A stretch of DNA of 5,336 nucleotides, taken from Deltaproteobacteria bacterium RBG_13_61_14 (lineage in GTDB: Bacteria; RBG-13-61-14). The notes under the pieces were generated by a model that was not told where the DNA came from, did no database searches, and worked only from the letters and a program-made list of their open reading frames with translations. Numbering within the stretch: position 1 is the first letter of the stretch; each line of letters starts with the position of its first letter. The translations under genes and the position numbers were made by a program. The DNA is taken from NCBI GenBank assembly GCA_001797815.1, contig MGQK01000123.1:22205-27540 (forward strand). The letters are read 5' to 3'. This document shows positions 3,452 through 5,336 of the stretch, piece after piece.

Positions 3452-5336
3452 ATGGCCAAACGCAAAACCAAGAAAAAGCCGCTCGGCACCCCGGGCCTGG
3501 TCCCGGCCGGCCCGGCCCCGACCGATATGGAACGCCCGGCGGGCCCGGCCGGGTGGCTCTCGAGCCCGCGCCGGCAAACTCTCGGCGCCGCCGTGTTCCT
3601 GGCCGTGCTGGCCGGGTTGGCTTATGCCAACTCTTTTCAGGCCGAATGGCACCTGGACGATACCACCAATATCACGCAAAATTACTTCATTCGGATTAAT
3701 TCCTTGACCCCCTCTATCCTGCTCCAGGCCATGGTCCAGGACCGGAAACAGAACCGTCCGTTCTCCAATTTAAGCTTTGCGCTGAATTATTATTTCAGCG
3801 GCGAGCAGGTCTGGGCTTACCACCTGGTGAATTGGCTGTTTCATCTGGCGGCGACCCTGGCGGCCTTTTCCTGGATCCGCCGCACGCTTCGGCTGGCCGG
3901 ACTGGCCGAGCCGTCTTCCAGCTTGGCCGCTTTTTCTGCCGCGGCCCTTTGGACCGTGCACCCGATCCATACCCAGGCGATTACCTATATCGTCCAGCGC
4001 CAGACCGTCCTGGCCTCGAGCTTATCCCTGGTCGCCCTGGCCGCTTACGCGGCCGGCCGGGAAGCCGTTTCTTCCCGGCGCAAGCGGATTCTCTACGCCG
4101 CCACCGTCCTGGCCTGGGTGCTGGCCCTCGGGTCCAAGGAAATCGCCGTGGTGACGCCCGGGTTGCTCATCCTTTATGAATTTTGCTTTTTCCAAAATGG
4201 TTCTTTCGCCTTTCTCCGGAGGCGGGCCCGGGCGCTGGCCGCGACCCTGGGCATTTTCGGGGTTCTGGGACTGATCTATCTTCGGCCCGAGATGTGGAGC
4301 CTCCTGGCCCGCTCCTTTCAAAGCTCTCTGTTCACGCCCGCAGAGCGCTTGATGACCGAGGCGCGGGTCCTGGTCCACTATGTAGTTCTGATCCTCTGGC
4401 CCTTGCCGTCCTGGCTCAGTTTGGAACACGACCCCGCCATCTCGACCTCGCTGTTTCATCCCTGGACCACGCTCCCCGCGGTCCTGCTCTGGACGGCGTT
4501 ACTCGGAGTCAGCCTGCGTTTTGCCCGTTCCCGTCCTTTCTTCAGTTTCGCCGTGCTCTGGTATCTGGGCAATTTGTTTCTCGAATCCTCTTTCCTTCCT
4601 CTGGACCTGTTCTTTGAGCATCGCCTTTACCTGCCTTCCCTGGCCGTGGTCACTCCCTTGGCGGTCGCGCTGGTGTTAAGTCTCCGTCGTTTCTCGAGAA
4701 TTCGATCGCTCCTGCTCGCCGGCATCCTCTTCTTCCTGCTGACGAGCACTCTCGTCCGGAACCAGGTCTGGCAGACCGATCTCGGGCTTTATCGGGATTG
4801 TGTGCGCAAGTCCCCTTTCCAGGTCCGCAGCCGCGTGAATCTGGCCAAAGCCTATCTGGATGCCGGGCAGTATCAGCGCTCCCAAATCGAATACGAAAAA
4901 TCCATCTCGCTCGGTTCCAAGTCGGCCGAGGCCCATAACGGCCTCGGGGAAATCGCTTTGCGGGATGGACAGACCGACCGGGCCTGGCAATTATTTCAGG
5001 CTTCGCTTCAGATTCGGCCCAATGCGGACGCGTTCATCGGCCTGGGGAACGTGCATTATTACCGCGAGCAATACGACCAGGCGATTCCGTTTTTCTCCAA
5101 AGCGATCGAGCTTGATCCTTATTATCCGGAAGCCTACAATGATCGCGGGAACTGTTACCGCCGGCTGAATCATTATGAAGAAGCGGTTCGGGATTACACC
5201 CGGGCGGTAGAGCTTAACCCTCGATACGCGGAAGCTTATAATAATCGAGGGAATGCCCAGGCGGACCAGGGCCGGCTGGAGCAGGCGGCGGCGGACTATT
5301 CCCGGGCCCTGGTTCTCAAACCCCGCTATGCCGAGG
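3452..5336 (+). CDS. GT-C/TMTC-like membrane glycosyltransferase with C-terminal TPR array (3' end outside window)
   Basis: The frame is open from ATG 3452 to the window edge (628 codons visible). It is the only possible start, because no ATG, GTG or TTG occurs in frame between the stop at 3386 and 3452; no Shine-Dalgarno sequence is visible. A basic, Pro/Gly-rich tail (2-40, KRKTKKKP) precedes about 11-12 membrane helices (43 to about 434). Motifs resemble those of TMTC-type O-mannosyltransferase-like proteins: EWHLDDTTNITQN (65-77) with the GT-C acidic pair D69/D70 in the first external loop, NRPFSNLSFALNYYF (101-115), AYHLVNWLFH (122-131), HPIHTQAITYIVQRQ (170-184), LGSKEIAVVTPG (226-237) and EHRLYLPS (389-396). 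TPRs then start near residue 458 and continue past the edge. Such enzymes use a polyprenyl-phosphate sugar to glycosylate proteins or glycans outside the membrane; donor and acceptor are unknown. The family call is strong, but the exact sugar chemistry cannot be read from sequence. Confidence 0.85.
   Translation, partial: MAKRKTKKKPLGTPGLVPAGPAPTDMERPAGPAGWLSSPRRQTLGAAVFLAVLAGLAYANSFQAEWHLDDTTNITQNYFIRINSLTPSILLQAMVQDRKQNRPFSNLSFALNYYFSGEQVWAYHLVNWLFHLAATLAAFSWIRRTLRLAGLAEPSSSLAAFSAAALWTVHPIHTQAITYIVQRQTVLASSLSLVALAAYAAGREAVSSRRKRILYAATVLAWVLALGSKEIAVVTPGLLILYEFCFFQNGSFAFLRRRARALAATLGIFGVLGLIYLRPEMWSLLARSFQSSLFTPAERLMTEARVLVHYVVLILWPLPSWLSLEHDPAISTSLFHPWTTLPAVLLWTALLGVSLRFARSRPFFSFAVLWYLGNLFLESSFLPLDLFFEHRLYLPSLAVVTPLAVALVLSLRRFSRIRSLLLAGILFFLLTSTLVRNQVWQTDLGLYRDCVRKSPFQVRSRVNLAKAYLDAGQYQRSQIEYEKSISLGSKSAEAHNGLGEIALRDGQTDRAWQLFQASLQIRPNADAFIGLGNVHYYREQYDQAIPFFSKAIELDPYYPEAYNDRGNCYRRLNHYEEAVRDYTRAVELNPRYAEAYNNRGNAQADQGRLEQAAADYSRALVLKPRYAE
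4823..5336 (+). repeat. TPR array of the GT-C protein (five full units plus the start of a sixth)
   Basis: Residues 458-490, 491-523, 524-557, 558-591 and 592-625 are successive TPR units of 33, 33, 34, 34 and 34 residues, and a sixth begins at 626. The last units are alike even in DNA, with a 102-bp period starting at 5123, 5225 and 5327. Compare YPEAYNDRGN, YAEAYNNRGN and YAE, and the endings AIELDPY, AVELNPR and ALVLKPR. Similarity rises toward the window edge, which suggests recent duplication of the later units. Confidence 0.88.

Noticed and set aside
3415-3699. A 94-codon plus-strand frame at the start of the GT-C gene
   Set aside because: It is out of frame with the GT-C gene, whose frame shows a basic N-terminus, membrane helix and the LDD motif; the alternative product is Pro/Gly/Arg-rich noise.

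Overview
The window is a GC-rich bacterial chromosomal segment. Its GC content looks to be around 60-65 percent by eye, and most codons end in G or C. The gene set suggests a Deltaproteobacterium-like anaerobe (Desulfobacterota and relatives): a phosphofructokinase tail, a divergent MoaE, a GAF-GGDEF enzyme with a Hypr-type signature, and two TPR-linked envelope proteins. This assignment is inferred from gene families; no marker gene is present. I see no mobile element, tRNA, rRNA or CRISPR array.

Layout: (1) bases 1-104 are the 3' end of a plus-strand gene, probably 6-phosphofructokinase. (2) Bases 137-514 on the minus strand encode a short MoaE-type molybdopterin synthase large subunit with a strong Shine-Dalgarno sequence; it converges on the phosphofructokinase gene. 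(3) A roughly 130-bp divergent intergenic region carries candidate promoters facing both ways. (4) Bases 646-1671 encode a GAF-GGDEF cyclase. (5) Bases 1759-3288 encode a membrane-anchored SGNH-hydrolase-like protein with two TPRs inserted in its catalytic domain. (6) A 163-bp intergenic leader has a good promoter, a possible 26-codon ORF and possible RNA secondary structure. (7) From 3452 to the window edge runs a multi-pass GT-C/TMTC-like glycosyltransferase with a C-terminal TPR array, still open at the end.

The most interesting point is the cyclase. Where canonical diguanylate cyclases have Asp (or Asn) at the last position of the GHxxGD motif, this protein has Ser (GHLVGS). That is the signature of the Hypr GGDEF enzymes described from Geobacter, which make 3',3'-cyclic GMP-AMP. 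The gene may therefore encode a cGAMP synthase rather than a plain c-di-GMP synthase.

The last two genes are co-oriented and both combine a membrane enzyme with TPRs, so they plausibly act on cell-surface glycans or glycoproteins. Each plus-strand gene appears to have its own promoter, so this is probably not one tight operon. The cyclase and hydrolase genes lack well-placed Shine-Dalgarno sequences and have -10-like elements almost touching their start codons, which suggests leaderless or near-leaderless mRNAs.
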